Shown here piece by piece: positions 21,856 through 35,117 of a stretch of DNA of 64,000 nucleotides. The notes beneath the pieces are model-generated. The model was given only the letters and a program-made list of their open reading frames with translations. It was not told where the DNA came from and did not search any database. Numbering within the stretch: the first letter of the stretch is position 1; the number at the start of each line of letters is the position of its first letter. This stretch comes from Hydractinia symbiolongicarpus (taxonomy: Eukaryota > Cnidaria > Hydrozoa > Anthoathecata > Hydractiniidae), in contig NC_079885.1 of assembly GCF_029227915.1 (NCBI RefSeq), positions 18,239,001 to 18,303,000 of the forward strand, given 5' to 3'. A program made the translations under genes and the position numbers.

Positions 21856-22401
21856 TCACTAGTCTAAATGAAAAAACGTGCAGGAGGCCATACGCGGGCC
21901 TATCTCTCATCTCGCTCACAGAGACTTGGTAAGCACGGTCCACTCAATGGCTTTCCAAATGCGAAGAGTGAAGGCCGCAGACGGCAGGGGTTGAGCCAAG
22001 GGCCTTTCGGCCGTATCCCGCTCACAAGTTTTTTTTTTTTTTTAGCAGAATAATACATACGAGCTAATCAAAATCGGCTCGAGGAAAGAAATAAAGTTCA
22101 GAGACAACCAAAGGAGTCGAACTGCAGTAGAAACAAACTAGATGTAACGCAAGCCACTAGTACGACGTATTGCCTACAGGGACCACACTCTCCGAGACAG
22201 CGAACGCAACTTCCTAGTGATTCACGCGAACGCACTCAACTAGGTGATGTAGATCAGAAAGGTGAAAGTCCTTGTGTCAAGTCTACACCTCACGATGCAG
22301 CACCTTTTAAGCGTCCTCTACGAACGGACACACTGGCAAGCGGCACACCACAAGCAAAGGTTAAGTCGGCTCGAAGGCACAACAGGTCGCGCCGACTTAC
22401 G

Positions 22402-22524
22402 ACAACTCTGGGCTTTCTTCAGTTCACGCACAAATCTTTCGCCTTTTACTAAAGATTTCCGTGGAGAAGGCCAAAACGATGAGTATATAGACGATTTTTC
22501 TACTGTCTCGCTTCGGCGGGACGA
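22402..22524 (+). ncRNA. U5: U5 snRNA, copy 34
   Basis: No difference noticed except T15. Confidence 0.95.
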
Positions 22525-23070
22525 TCACTAGTCTAAATGAAAAAACGTGCAGGAGGCCATACGCGGGCCTATCTCTCATCTCGCTCACAGAGACTTGGTA
22601 AGCACGGTCCACTCAATGGCTTTCCAAATGCGAAGAGTGAAGGCCGCAGACGGCAGGGGTTGAGCCAAGGGCCTTTCGGCCGTATCCCGCTCACAAGTTT
22701 TTTTTTTTTTTTAGCAGAATAATACATACGAGCTAATCAAAATCGGCTCGAGGAAAGAAATAAAGTTCAGAGACAACCAAAGGAGTCGAACTGCAGTAGA
22801 AACAAACTAGATGTAACGCAAGCCACTAGTACGACGTATTGCCTACAGGGACCACACTCTCCGAGACAGCGAACGCAACTTCCTAGTGATTCACGCGAAC
22901 GCACTCAACTAGGTGATGTAGATCAGAAAGGTGAAAGTCCTTGTGTCAAGTCTACACCTCACGATGCAGCACCTTTTAAGCGTCCTCTACGAACGGACAC
23001 ACTGGCAAGCGGCACACCACAAGCAAAGGTTAAGTCGGCTCGAAGGCACAACAGGTCGCGCCGACTTACG

Positions 23071-23193
23071 ACAACTCTGGGCTTTCTTCAGTTCACGCAC
23101 AAATCTTTCGCCTTTTACTAAAGATTTCCGTGGAGAAGGCCAAAACGATGAGTATATAGACGATTTTTCTACTGTCTCGCTTCGGCGGGACGA
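23071..23193 (+). ncRNA. U5: U5 snRNA, copy 35
   Basis: No difference from consensus noticed. T16. Confidence 0.95.
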
Positions 23194-23740
23194 TCACTAG
23201 TCTAAATGAAAAAACGTGCAGGAGGCCATACGCGGGCCTATCTCTCATCTCGCTCACAGAGACTTGGTAAGCACGGTCCACTCAATGGCTTTCCAAATGC
23301 GAAGAGTGAAGGCCGCAGACGGCAGGGGTTGAGCCAAGGGCCTTTCGGCCGTATCCCGCTCACAAGTTTTTTTTTTTTTTTTAGCAGAATAATACATACG
23401 AGCTAATCAAAATCGGCTCGAGGAAAGAAATAAAGTTCAGAGACAACCAAAGGAGTCGAACTGCAGTAGAAACAAACTAGATGTAACGCAAGCCACTAGT
23501 ACGACGTATTGCCTACAGGGACCACACTCTCCGAGACAGCGAACGCAACTTCCTAGTGATTCACGCGAACGCACTCAACTAGGTGATGTAGATCAGAAAG
23601 GTGAAAGTCCTTGTGTCAAGTCTACACCTCACGATGCAGCACCTTTTAAGCGTCCTCTACGAACGGACACACTGGCAAGCGGCACACCACAAGCAAAGGT
23701 TAAGTCGGCTCGAAGGCACAACAGGTCGCGCCGACTTACG

Positions 23741-23863
23741 ACAACTCTGGGCTTTCTTCAGTTCACGCACAAATCTTTCGCCTTTTACTAAAGATTTCCG
23801 TGGAGAAGGCCAAAACGATGAGTATATAGACGATTTTTCTACTGTCTCGCTTCGGCGGGACGA
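23741..23863 (+). ncRNA. U5: U5 snRNA, copy 36
   Basis: No difference noticed except T15. Confidence 0.95.
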
Positions 23864-24409
23864 TCACTAGTCTAAATGAAAAAACGTGCAGGAGGCCATA
23901 CGCGGGCCTATCTCTCATCTCGCTCACAGAGACTTGGTAAGCACGGTCCACTCAATGGCTTTCCAAATGCGAAGAGTGAAGGCCGCAGACGGCAGGGGTT
24001 GAGCCAAGGGCCTTTCGGCCGTATCCCGCTCACAAGTTTTTTTTTTTTTTTAGCAGAATAATACATACGAGCTAATCAAAATCGGCTCGAGGAAAGAAAT
24101 AAAGTTCAGAGACAACCAAAGGAGTCGAACTGCAGTAGAAACAAACTAGATGTAACGCAAGCCACTAGTACGACGTATTGCCTACAGGGACCACACTCTC
24201 CGAGACAGCGAACGCAACTTCCTAGTGATTCACGCGAACGCACTCAACTAGGTGATGTAGATCAGAAAGGTGAAAGTCCTTGTGTCAAGTCTACACCTCA
24301 CGATGCAGCACCTTTTAAGCGTCCTCTACGAACGGACACACTGGCAAGCGGCACACCACAAGCAAAGGTTAAGTCGGCTCGAAGGCACAACAGGTCGCGC
24401 CGACTTACG

Positions 24410-24532
24410 ACAACTCTGGGCTTTCTTCAGTTCACGCACAAATCTTTCGCCTTTTACTAAAGATTTCCGTGGAGAAGGCCAAAACGATGAGTATATAGAC
24501 GATTTTTCTACTGTCTCGCTTCGGCGGGACGA
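24410..24532 (+). ncRNA. U5: U5 snRNA, copy 37
   Basis: No difference from consensus noticed. T16. Confidence 0.95.
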
Positions 24533-25079
24533 TCACTAGTCTAAATGAAAAAACGTGCAGGAGGCCATACGCGGGCCTATCTCTCATCTCGCTCACAGAG
24601 ACTTGGTAAGCACGGTCCACTCAATGGCTTTCCAAATGCGAAGAGTGAAGGCCGCAGACGGCAGGGGTTGAGCCAAGGGCCTTTCGGCCGTATCCCGCTC
24701 ACAAGTTTTTTTTTTTTTTTTAGCAGAATAATACATACGAGCTAATCAAAATCGGCTCGAGGAAAGAAATAAAGTTCAGAGACAACCAAAGGAGTCGAAC
24801 TGCAGTAGAAACAAACTAGATGTAACGCAAGCCACTAGTACGACGTATTGCCTACAGGGACCACACTCTCCGAGACAGCGAACGCAACTTCCTAGTGATT
24901 CACGCGAACGCACTCAACTAGGTGATGTAGATCAGAAAGGTGAAAGTCCTTGTGTCAAGTCTACACCTCACGATGCAGCACCTTTTAAGCGTCCTCTACG
25001 AACGGACACACTGGCAAGCGGCACACCACAAGCAAAGGTTAAGTCGGCTCGAAGGCACAACAGGTCGCGCCGACTTACG

Positions 25080-25202
25080 ACAACTCTGGGCTTTCTTCAG
25101 TTCACGCACAAATCTTTCGCCTTTTACTAAAGATTTCCGTGGAGAAGGCCAAAACGATGAGTATATAGACGATTTTTCTACTGTCTCGCTTCGGCGGGAC
25201 GA
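25080..25202 (+). ncRNA. U5: U5 snRNA, copy 38
   Basis: No difference noticed except T15. Confidence 0.95.
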
Positions 25203-25748
25203 TCACTAGTCTAAATGAAAAAACGTGCAGGAGGCCATACGCGGGCCTATCTCTCATCTCGCTCACAGAGACTTGGTAAGCACGGTCCACTCAATGGCTT
25301 TCCAAATGCGAAGAGTGAAGGCCGCAGACGGCAGGGGTTGAGCCAAGGGCCTTTCGGCCGTATCCCGCTCACAAGTTTTTTTTTTTTTTTAGCAGAATAA
25401 TACATACGAGCTAATCAAAATCGGCTCGAGGAAAGAAATAAAGTTCAGAGACAACCAAAGGAGTCGAACTGCAGTAGAAACAAACTAGATGTAACGCAAG
25501 CCACTAGTACGACGTATTGCCTACAGGGACCACACTCTCCGAGACAGCGAACGCAACTTCCTAGTGATTCACGCGAACGCACTCAACTAGGTGATGTAGA
25601 TCAGAAAGGTGAAAGTCCTTGTGTCAAGTCTACACCTCACGATGCAGCACCTTTTAAGCGTCCTCTACGAACGGACACACTGGCAAGCGGCACACCACAA
25701 GCAAAGGTTAAGTCGGCTCGAAGGCACAACAGGTCGCGCCGACTTACG

Positions 25749-25871
25749 ACAACTCTGGGCTTTCTTCAGTTCACGCACAAATCTTTCGCCTTTTACTAAA
25801 GATTTCCGTGGAGAAGGCCAAAACGATGAGTATATAGACGATTTTTCTACTGTCTCGCTTCGGCGGGACGA
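25749..25871 (+). ncRNA. U5: U5 snRNA, copy 39
   Basis: U5 is consensus. The linker has A633T; T14. Confidence 0.95.
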
Positions 25872-26416
25872 TCACTAGTCTAAATGAAAAAACGTGCAGG
25901 AGGCCATACGCGGGCCTATCTCTCATCTCGCTCACAGAGACTTGGTAAGCACGGTCCACTCAATGGCTTTCCAAATGCGAAGAGTGAAGGCCGCAGACGG
26001 CAGGGGTTGAGCCAAGGGCCTTTCGGCCGTATCCCGCTCACAAGTTTTTTTTTTTTTTAGCAGAATATTACATACGAGCTAATCAAAATCGGCTCGAGGA
26101 AAGAAATAAAGTTCAGAGACAACCAAAGGAGTCGAACTGCAGTAGAAACAAACTAGATGTAACGCAAGCCACTAGTACGACGTATTGCCTACAGGGACCA
26201 CACTCTCCGAGACAGCGAACGCAACTTCCTAGTGATTCACGCGAACGCACTCAACTAGGTGATGTAGATCAGAAAGGTGAAAGTCCTTGTGTCAAGTCTA
26301 CACCTCACGATGCAGCACCTTTTAAGCGTCCTCTACGAACGGACACACTGGCAAGCGGCACACCACAAGCAAAGGTTAAGTCGGCTCGAAGGCACAACAG
26401 GTCGCGCCGACTTACG

Positions 26417-26539
26417 ACAACTCTGGGCTTTCGTCAGTTCACGCACAAATCTTTCTCCTTTTACTAAAGATTTCCGTGGAGAAGGCCAAAACGATGAGTA
26501 TATAGACGATTTTTCTACTGTCTCGCTTCGGCGGGACGA
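26417..26539 (+). ncRNA. U5: U5 snRNA, copy 40, loop I mutant
   Basis: G351U (26456) changes the first base of the invariant loop I nonamer (GCC to UCC), and U328G (26433) breaks a stem Ib pair. The rest is intact. Loop I contacts exon ends and is nearly invariant in eukaryotes, so this copy is probably impaired or silent. Linker A633T; T16. Confidence 0.85.
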
Positions 26540-27086
26540 TCACTAGTCTAAATGAAAAAACGTGCAGGAGGCCATACGCGGGCCTATCTCTCATCTCGCT
26601 CACAGAGACTTGGTAAGCACGGTCCACTCAATGGCTTTCCAAATGCGAAGAGTGAAGGCCGCAGACGGCAGGGGTTGAGCCAAGGGCCTTTCGGCCGTAT
26701 CCCGCTCACAAGTTTTTTTTTTTTTTTTAGCAGAATATTACATACGAGCTAATCAAAATCGGCTCGAGGAAAGAAATAAAGTTCAGAGACAACCAAAGGA
26801 GTCGAACTGCAGTAGAAACAAACTAGATGTAACGCAAGCCACTAGTACGACGTATTGCCTACAGGGACCACACTCTCCGAGACAGCGAACGCAACTTCCT
26901 AGTGATTCACGCGAACGCACTCAACTAGGTGATGTAGATCAGAAAGGTGAAAGTCCTTGTGTCAAGTCTACACCTCACGATGCAGCACCTTTTAAGCGTC
27001 CTCTACGAACGGACACACTGGCAAGCGGCACACCACAAGCAAAGGTTAAGTCGGCTCGAAGGCACAACAGGTCGCGCCGACTTACG

Positions 27087-27209
27087 ACAACTCTGGGCCT
27101 TCTTCAGTTCACGCACAAATCTTTCGCCTTTTACTAAAGATTTCCGTGGAGAAGGCCAAAACGATGAGTATATAGACGATTTTTCTACTGTCTCGCTTCG
27201 GCGGGACGA
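27087..27209 (+). ncRNA. U5: U5 snRNA, copy 41
   Basis: U324C (27099) converts the U324-G379 wobble of stem Ib to a C-G pair, a structure-preserving change. Spacer C598G (27373). T15. Confidence 0.94.
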
Positions 27210-27755
27210 TCACTAGTCTAAATGAAAAAACGTGCAGGAGGCCATACGCGGGCCTATCTCTCATCTCGCTCACAGAGACTTGGTAAGCACGGTCCACTCA
27301 ATGGCTTTCCAAATGCGAAGAGTGAAGGCCGCAGACGGCAGGGGTTGAGCCAAGGGCCTTTCGGCCGTATCCGGCTCACAAGTTTTTTTTTTTTTTTAGC
27401 AGAATAATACATACGAGCTAATCAAAATCGGCTCGAGGAAAGAAATAAAGTTCAGAGACAACCAAAGGAGTCGAACTGCAGTAGAAACAAACTAGATGTA
27501 ACGCAAGCCACTAGTACGACGTATTGCCTACAGGGACCACACTCTCCGAGACAGCGAACGCAACTTCCTAGTGATTCACGCGAACGCACTCAACTAGGTG
27601 ATGTAGATCAGAAAGGTGAAAGTCCTTGTGTCAAGTCTACACCTCACGATGCAGCACCTTTTAAGCGTCCTCTACGAACGGACACACTGGCAAGCGGCAC
27701 ACCACAAGCAAAGGTTAAGTCGGCTCGAACGCACAACAGGTCGCGCCGACTTACG

Positions 27756-27878
27756 ACAACTCTGGGCTTTCTTCAGTTCACGCACAAATCTTTCGCCTTT
27801 TACTAAAGATTTCCGTGGAGAAGGCCAAAACGATGAGTATATAGACGATTTTTCCACTGTCTCGCTTCGGCGGGACGA
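27756..27878 (+). ncRNA. U5: U5 snRNA, copy 42
   Basis: U411C (27855) lies directly after the Sm-type site. Upstream G286C (27730); linker A633T. T15. Confidence 0.93.
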
Positions 27879-28424
27879 TCACTAGTCTAAATGAAAAAAC
27901 GTGCAGGAGGCCATACGCGGGCCTATCTCTCATCTCGCTCACAGAGACTTGGTAAGCACGGTCCACTCAATGGCTTTCCAAATGCGAAGAGTGAAGGCCG
28001 CAGACGGCAGGGGTTGAGCCAAGGGCCTTTCGGCCGTATCCCGCTCACAAGTTTTTTTTTTTTTTTAGCAGAATATTACATACGAGCTAATCAAAATCGG
28101 CTCGAGGAAAGAAATAAAGTTCAGAGACAACCAAAGGAGTCGAACTGCAGTAGAAACAAACTAGATGTAACGCAAGCCACTAGTACGACGTATTGCCTAC
28201 AGGGACCACACTCTCCGAGACAGCGAACGCAACTTCCTAGTGATTCACGCGAACGCACTCAACTAGGTGATGTAGATCAGAAAGGTGAAAGTCCTTGTGT
28301 CAAGTCTACACCTCACGATGCAGCACCTTTTAAGCGTCCTCTACGAACGGACACACTGGCAAGCGGCACACCACAAGCAAAGGTTAAGTCGGCTCGAAGG
28401 CACAACAGGTCGCGCCGACTTACG

Positions 28425-28547
28425 ACAACTCTGGGCTTTCTTCAGTTCACGCACAAATCTTTCGCCTTTTACTAAAGATTTCCGTGGAGAAGGCCAAAAC
28501 GATGAGTATATAGACGATTTTTCTACTGTCTCGCTTCGGCGGGACGA
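28425..28547 (+). ncRNA. U5: U5 snRNA, copy 43
   Basis: No difference from consensus noticed. T16. Confidence 0.95.
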
Positions 28548-29094
28548 TCACTAGTCTAAATGAAAAAACGTGCAGGAGGCCATACGCGGGCCTATCTCTC
28601 ATCTCGCTCACAGAGACTTGGTAAGCACGGTCCACTCAATGGCTTTCCAAATGCGAAGAGTGAAGGCCGCAGACGGCAGGGGTTGAGCCAAGGGCCTTTC
28701 GGCCGTATCCCGCTCACAAGTTTTTTTTTTTTTTTTAGCAGAATAATACATACGAGCTAATCAAAATCGGCTCGAGGAAAGAAATAAAGTTCAGAGACAA
28801 CCAAAGGAGTCGAACTGCAGTAGAAACAAACTAGATGTAACGCAAGCCACTAGTACGACGTATTGCCTACAGGGACCACACTCTCCGAGACAGCGAACGC
28901 AACTTCCTAGTGATTCACGCGAACGCACTCAACTAGGTGATGTAGATCAGAAAGGTGAAAGTCCTTGTGTCAAGTCTACACCTCAAGATGCAGCACCTTT
29001 TAAGCGTCCTCTACGAACGGACACACTGGCAAGCGGCACACCACAAGCAAAGGTTAAGTCGGCTCGAAGGCACAACAGGTCGCGCCGACTTACG

Positions 29095-29217
29095 ACAACT
29101 CTGGGCTTTCTTCAGTTCACGCACAAATCTTTCGCCTTTTACTAAAGATTTCCGTGGAGAAGGCCAAAACGATGAGTATATAGACGATTTTTCTACTGTC
29201 TCGCTTCGGCGGGACGA
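29095..29217 (+). ncRNA. U5: U5 snRNA, copy 44
   Basis: U5 is consensus. Upstream C203A (28986) and linker A633T. T15. Confidence 0.95.
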
Positions 29218-29763
29218 TCACTAGTCTAAATGAAAAAACGTGCAGGAGGCCATACGCGGGCCTATCTCTCATCTCGCTCACAGAGACTTGGTAAGCACGG
29301 TCCACTCAATGGCTTTCCAAATGCGAAGAGTGAAGGCCGCAGACGGCAGGGGTTGAGCCAAGGGCCTTTCGGCCGTATCCCGCTCACAAGTTTTTTTTTT
29401 TTTTTAGCAGAATATTACATACGAGCTAATCAAAATCGGCTCGAGGAAAGAAATAAAGTTCAGAGACAACCAAAGGAGTCGAACTGCAGTAGAAACAAAC
29501 TAGATGTAACGCAAGCCACTAGTACGACGTATTGCCTACAGGGACCACACTCTCCGAGACAGCGAACGCAACTTCCTAGTGATTCACGCGAACGCACTCA
29601 ACTAGGTGATGTAGATCAGAAAGGTGAAAGTCCTTGTGTCAAGTCTACACCTCACGATGCAGCACCTTTTAAGCGTCCTCTACGAACGGACACACTGGCA
29701 AGCGGCACACCACAAGCAAAGGTTAAGTCGGCTCGAAGGCACAACAGGTCGCGCCGACTTACG

Positions 29764-29886
29764 ACAACTCTGGGCTTTCTTCAGTTCACGCACAAATCTT
29801 TCGCCTTTTACTAAAGATTTCCGTGGAGAAGGCCAAAACGATGAGTATATAGACGATTTTTCTACTGTCTCGCTTCGGCGGGACGA
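29764..29886 (+). ncRNA. U5: U5 snRNA, copy 45
   Basis: No difference from consensus noticed. T16. Confidence 0.95.
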
Positions 29887-30433
29887 TCACTAGTCTAAAT
29901 GAAAAAACGTGCAGGAGGCCATACGCGGGCCTATCTCTCATCTCGCTCACAGAGACTTGGTAAGCACGGTCCACTCAATGGCTTTCCAAATGCGAAGAGT
30001 GAAGGCCGCAGACGGCAGGGGTTGAGCCAAGGGCCTTTCGGCCGTATCCCGCTCACAAGTTTTTTTTTTTTTTTTAGCAGAATAATACATACGAGCTAAT
30101 CAAAATCGGCTCGAGGAAAGAAATAAAGTTCAGAGACAACCAAAGGAGTCGAACTGCAGTAGAAACAAACTAGATGTAACGCAAGCCACTAGTACGACGT
30201 ATTGCCTACAGGGACCACACTCTCCGAGACAGCGAACGCAACTTCCTAGTGATTCACGCGAACGCACTCAACTAGGTGATGTAGATCAGAAAGGTGAAAG
30301 TCCTTGTGTCAAGTCTACACCTCACGATGCAGCACCTTTTAAGCGTCCTCTACGAACGGACACACTGGCAAGCGGCACACCACAAGCAAAGGTTAAGTCG
30401 GCTCGAAGGCACAACAGGTCGCGCCGACTTACG

Positions 30434-30556
30434 ACAACTCTGGGCTTTCTTCAGTTCACGCACAAATCTTTCGCCTTTTACTAAAGATTTCCGTGGAGAA
30501 GGCCAAAACGATGAGTATATAGACGATTTTTCTACTGTCTCGCTTCGGCGGGACGA
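30434..30556 (+). ncRNA. U5: U5 snRNA, copy 46
   Basis: U5 is consensus. Spacer C591T (30713) is shared with copy 65. T14. Confidence 0.95.
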
Positions 30557-31101
30557 TCACTAGTCTAAATGAAAAAACGTGCAGGAGGCCATACGCGGGC
30601 CTATCTCTCATCTCGCTCACAGAGACTTGGTAAGCACGGTCCACTCAATGGCTTTCCAAATGCGAAGAGTGAAGGCCGCAGACGGCAGGGGTTGAGCCAA
30701 GGGCCTTTCGGCTGTATCCCGCTCACAAGTTTTTTTTTTTTTTAGCAGAATAATACATACGAGCTAATCAAAATCGGCTCGAGGAAAGAAATAAAGTTCA
30801 GAGACAACCAAAGGAGTCGAACTGCAGTAGAAACAAACTAGATGTAACGCAAGCCACTAGTACGACGTATTGCCTACAGGGACCACACTCTCCGAGACAG
30901 CGAACGCAACTTCCTAGTGATTCACGCGAACGCACTCAACTAGGTGATGTAGATCAGAAAGGTGAAAGTCCTTGTGTCAAGTCTACACCTCACGATGCAG
31001 CACCTTTTAAGCGTCCTCTACGAACGGACACACTGGCAAGCGGCACACCACAAGCAAAGGTTAAGTCGGCTCGAAGGCACAACAGGTCGCGCCGACTTAC
31101 G

Positions 31102-31224
31102 ACAACTCTGGGCTTTCTTCAGTTCACGCACAAATCATTCGCCTTTTACTAAAGATTTCCGTGGAGAAGGCCAAAACGATGAGTATATAGACGATTTTTC
31201 TACTGTCTCGCTTCGGCGGGACGA
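31102..31224 (+). ncRNA. U5: U5 snRNA, copy 47
   Basis: U347A (31137) breaks the U347-A363 pair of stem Ic below loop I. The same change is in copy 92, 30 kb away. T16. Confidence 0.9.
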
Positions 31225-31771
31225 TCACTAGTCTAAATGAAAAAACGTGCAGGAGGCCATACGCGGGCCTATCTCTCATCTCGCTCACAGAGACTTGGTA
31301 AGCACGGTCCACTCAATGGCTTTCCAAATGCGAAGAGTGAAGGCCGCAGACGGCAGGGGTTGAGCCAAGGGCCTTTCGGCCGTATCCCGCTCACAAGTTT
31401 TTTTTTTTTTTTTAGCAGAATAATACATACGAGCTAATCAAAATCGGCTCGAGGAAAGAAATAAAGTTCAGAGACAACCAAAGGAGTCGAACTGCAGTAG
31501 AAACAAACTAGATGTAACGCAAGCCACTAGTACGACGTATTGCCTACAGGGACCACACTCTCCGAGACAGCGAACGCAACTTCCTAGTGATTCACGCGAA
31601 CGCACTCAACTAGGTGATGTAGATCAGAAAGGTGAAAGTCCTTGTGTCAAGTCTACACCTCACGATGCAGCACCTTTTAAGCGTCCTCTACGAACGGACA
31701 CACTGGCAAGCGGCACACCACAAGCAAAGGTTAAGTCGGCTCGAAGGCACAACAGGTCGCGCCGACTTACG

Positions 31772-31894
31772 ACAACTCTGGGCTTTCTTCAGTTCACGCA
31801 CAAATCTTTCGCCTTTTACTAAAGATTTCCGTGGAGAAGGCCAAAACGATGAGTATATAGACGATTTTTCTACTGTCTCGCTTCGGCGGGACGA
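31772..31894 (+). ncRNA. U5: U5 snRNA, copy 48
   Basis: No difference noticed except T15. Confidence 0.95.
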
Positions 31895-32440
31895 TCACTA
31901 GTCTAAATGAAAAAACGTGCAGGAGGCCATACGCGGGCCTATCTCTCATCTCGCTCACAGAGACTTGGTAAGCACGGTCCACTCAATGGCTTTCCAAATG
32001 CGAAGAGTGAAGGCCGCAGACGGCAGGGGTTGAGCCAAGGGCCTTTCGGCCGTATCCCGCTCACAAGTTTTTTTTTTTTTTTAGCAGAATAATACATACG
32101 AGCTAATCAAAATCGGCTCGAGGAAAGAAATAAAGTTCAGAGACAACCAAAGGAGTCGAACTGCAGTAGAAACAAACTAGATGTAACGCAAGCCACTAGT
32201 ACGACGTATTGCCTACAGGGACCACACTCTCCGAGACAGCGAACGCAACTTCCTAGTGATTCACGCGAACGCACTCAACTAGGTGATGTAGATCAGAAAG
32301 GTGAAAGTCCTTGTGTCAAGTCTACACCTCACGATGCAGCACCTTTTAAGCGTCCTCTACGAACGGACACACTGGCAAGCGGCACACCACAAGCAAAGGT
32401 TAAGTCGGCTCGAAGGCACAACAGGTCGCGCCGACTTACG

Positions 32441-32563
32441 ACAACTCTGGGCTTTCTTCAGTTCACGCAAAAATCTTTCGCCTTTTACTAAAGATTTCCG
32501 TGGAGAAGGCCAAAACGATGAGTATATAGACGATTTTTCTACTGTCTCGCTTCGGCGGGACGA
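32441..32563 (+). ncRNA. U5: U5 snRNA, copy 49
   Basis: C341A (32470) lies in the internal loop just before stem Ic. T15. Confidence 0.93.
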
Positions 32564-33109
32564 TCACTAGTCTAAATGAAAAAACGTGCAGGAGGCCATA
32601 CGCGGGCCTATCTCTCATCTCGCTCACAGAGACTTGGTAAGCACGGTCCACTCAATGGCTTTCCAAATGCGAAGAGTGAAGGCCGCAGACGGCAGGGGTT
32701 GAGCCAAGGGCCTTTCGGCCGTATCCCGCTCACAAGTTTTTTTTTTTTTTTAGCAGAATAATACATACGAGCTAATCAAAATCGGCTCGAGGAAAGAAAT
32801 AAAGTTCAGAGACAACCAAAGGAGTCGAACTGCAGTAGAAACAAACTAGATGTAACGCAAGCCACTAGTACGACGTATTGCCTACAGGGACCACACTCTC
32901 CGAGACAGCGAACGCAACTTCCTAGTGATTCACGCGAACGCACTCAACTAGGTGATGTAGATCAGAAAGGTGAAAGTCCTTGTGTCAAGTCTACACCTCA
33001 CGATGCAGCACCTTTTAAGCGTCCTCTACGAACGGACACACTGGCAAGCGGCACACCACAAGCAAAGGTTAAGTCGGCTCGAAGGCACAACAGGTCGCGC
33101 CGACTTACG

Positions 33110-33232
33110 ACAACTCTGGGCTTTCTTCAGTTTACGCATAAATCTTTCGCCTTTTACTAAAGATTTCCGTGGAGAAGGCCAAAACGATGAGTATATAGAC
33201 GATTTTTCTACTGTCTCGCTTCGGCGGGACGA
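33110..33232 (+). ncRNA. U5: U5 snRNA, copy 50
   Basis: Two C-to-U changes, C335U (33133) and C341U (33139), lie in the internal loop between stems Ib and Ic. Downstream the unit also has A461C and G462A (33259-33260), making this the most diverged unit of the window by my count. T15. Confidence 0.92.
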
Positions 33233-33778
33233 TCACTAGTCTAAATGAAAAAACGTGCCAGAGGCCATACGCGGGCCTATCTCTCATCTCGCTCACAGAG
33301 ACTTGGTAAGCACGGTCCACTCAATGGCTTTCCAAATGCGAAGAGTGAAGGCCGCAGACGGCAGGGGTTGAGCCAAGGGCCTTTCGGCCGTATCCCGCTC
33401 ACAAGTTTTTTTTTTTTTTTAGCAGAATAATACATACGAGCTAATCAAAATCGGCTCGAGGAAAGAAATAAAGTTCAGAGACAACCAAAGGAGTCGAACT
33501 GCAGTAGAAACAAACTAGATGTAACGCAAGCCACTAGTACGACGTATTGCCTACAGGGACCACACTCTCCGAGACAGCGAACGCAACTTCCTAGTGATTC
33601 ACGCGAACGCACTCAACTAGGTGATGTAGATCAGAAAGGTGAAAGTCCTTGTGTCAAGTCTACACCTCACGATGCAGCACCTTTTAAGCGTCCTCTACGA
33701 ACGGACACACTGGCAAGCGGCACACCACAAGCAAAGGTTAAGTCGGCTCAAAGGCACAACAGGTCGCGCCGACTTACG

Positions 33779-33901
33779 ACAACTCTGGGCTTTCTTCAGT
33801 TCACGCACAAATCTTTCGCCTTTTACTAAAGATTTCCGTGGAGAAGGCCAAAACGATGAGTATATAGACGATTTTTCTACTGTCTCGCTTCGGCGGGACG
33901 A
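33779..33901 (+). ncRNA. U5: U5 snRNA, copy 51
   Basis: U5 is consensus. Upstream G283A (33750), as in copy 21. T16. Confidence 0.95.
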
Positions 33902-34448
33902 TCACTAGTCTAAATGAAAAAACGTGCAGGAGGCCATACGCGGGCCTATCTCTCATCTCGCTCACAGAGACTTGGTAAGCACGGTCCACTCAATGGCTTT
34001 CCAAATGCGAAGAGTGAAGGCCGCAGACGGCAGGGGTTGAGCCAAGGGCCTTTCGGCCGTATCCCGCTCACAAGTTTTTTTTTTTTTTTTAGCAGAATAA
34101 TACATACGAGCTAATCAAAATCGGCTCGAGGAAAGAAATAAAGTTCAGAGACAACCAAAGGAGTCGAACTGCAGTAGAAACAAACTAGATGTAACGCAAG
34201 CCACTAGTACGACGTATTGCCTACAGGGACCACACTCTCCGAGACAGCGAACGCAACTTCCTAGTGATTCACGCGAACGCACTCAACTAGGTGATGTAGA
34301 TCAGAAAGGTGAAAGTCCTTGTGTCAAGTCTACACCTCACGATGCAGCACCTTTTAAGCGTCCTCTACGAACGGACACACTGGCAAGCGGCACACCACAA
34401 GCAAAGGTTAAGTCGGCTCGAAGGCACAACAGGTCGCGCCGACTTACG

Positions 34449-34571
34449 ACAACTCTGGGCTTTCTTCAGTTCACGCACAAATCTTTCGCCTTTTACTAAA
34501 GATTTCCGTGGAGAAGGCCAAAACGATGAGTATATAGACGATTTTTCTACTGTCTCGCTTCGGCGGGACGA
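34449..34571 (+). ncRNA. U5: U5 snRNA, copy 52
   Basis: No difference noticed except T15. Confidence 0.95.
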
Positions 34572-35117
34572 TCACTAGTCTAAATGAAAAAACGTGCAGG
34601 AGGCCATACGCGGGCCTATCTCTCATCTCGCTCACAGAGACTTGGTAAGCACGGTCCACTCAATGGCTTTCCAAATGCGAAGAGTGAAGGCCGCAGACGG
34701 CAGGGGTTGAGCCAAGGGCCTTTCGGCCGTATCCCGCTCACAAGTTTTTTTTTTTTTTTAGCAGAATAATACATACGAGCTAATCAAAATCGGCTCGAGG
34801 AAAGAAATAAAGTTCAGAGACAACCAAAGGAGTCGAACTGCAGTAGAAACAAACTAGATGTAACGCAAGCCACTAGTACGACGTATTGCCTACAGGGACC
34901 ACACTCTCCGAGACAGCGAACGCAACTTCCTAGTGATTCACGCGAACGCACTCAACTAGGTGATGTAGATCAGAAAGGTGAAAGTCCTTGTGTCAAGTCT
35001 ACACCTCACGATGCAGCACCTTTTAAGCGTCCTCTACGAACGGACACACTGGCAAGCGGCACACCACAAGCAAAGGTTAAGTCGGCTCGAAGGCACAACA
35101 GGTCGCGCCGACTTACG

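Noticed and set aside
27891-28475. A 194-codon ORF in the units starting near 27891, 29230, 40610, 41949 and 62031
   Set aside because: It opens only where T15 shifts the frame and A633T removes a stop. It then runs through the next unit into U5. No protein family is recognisable.
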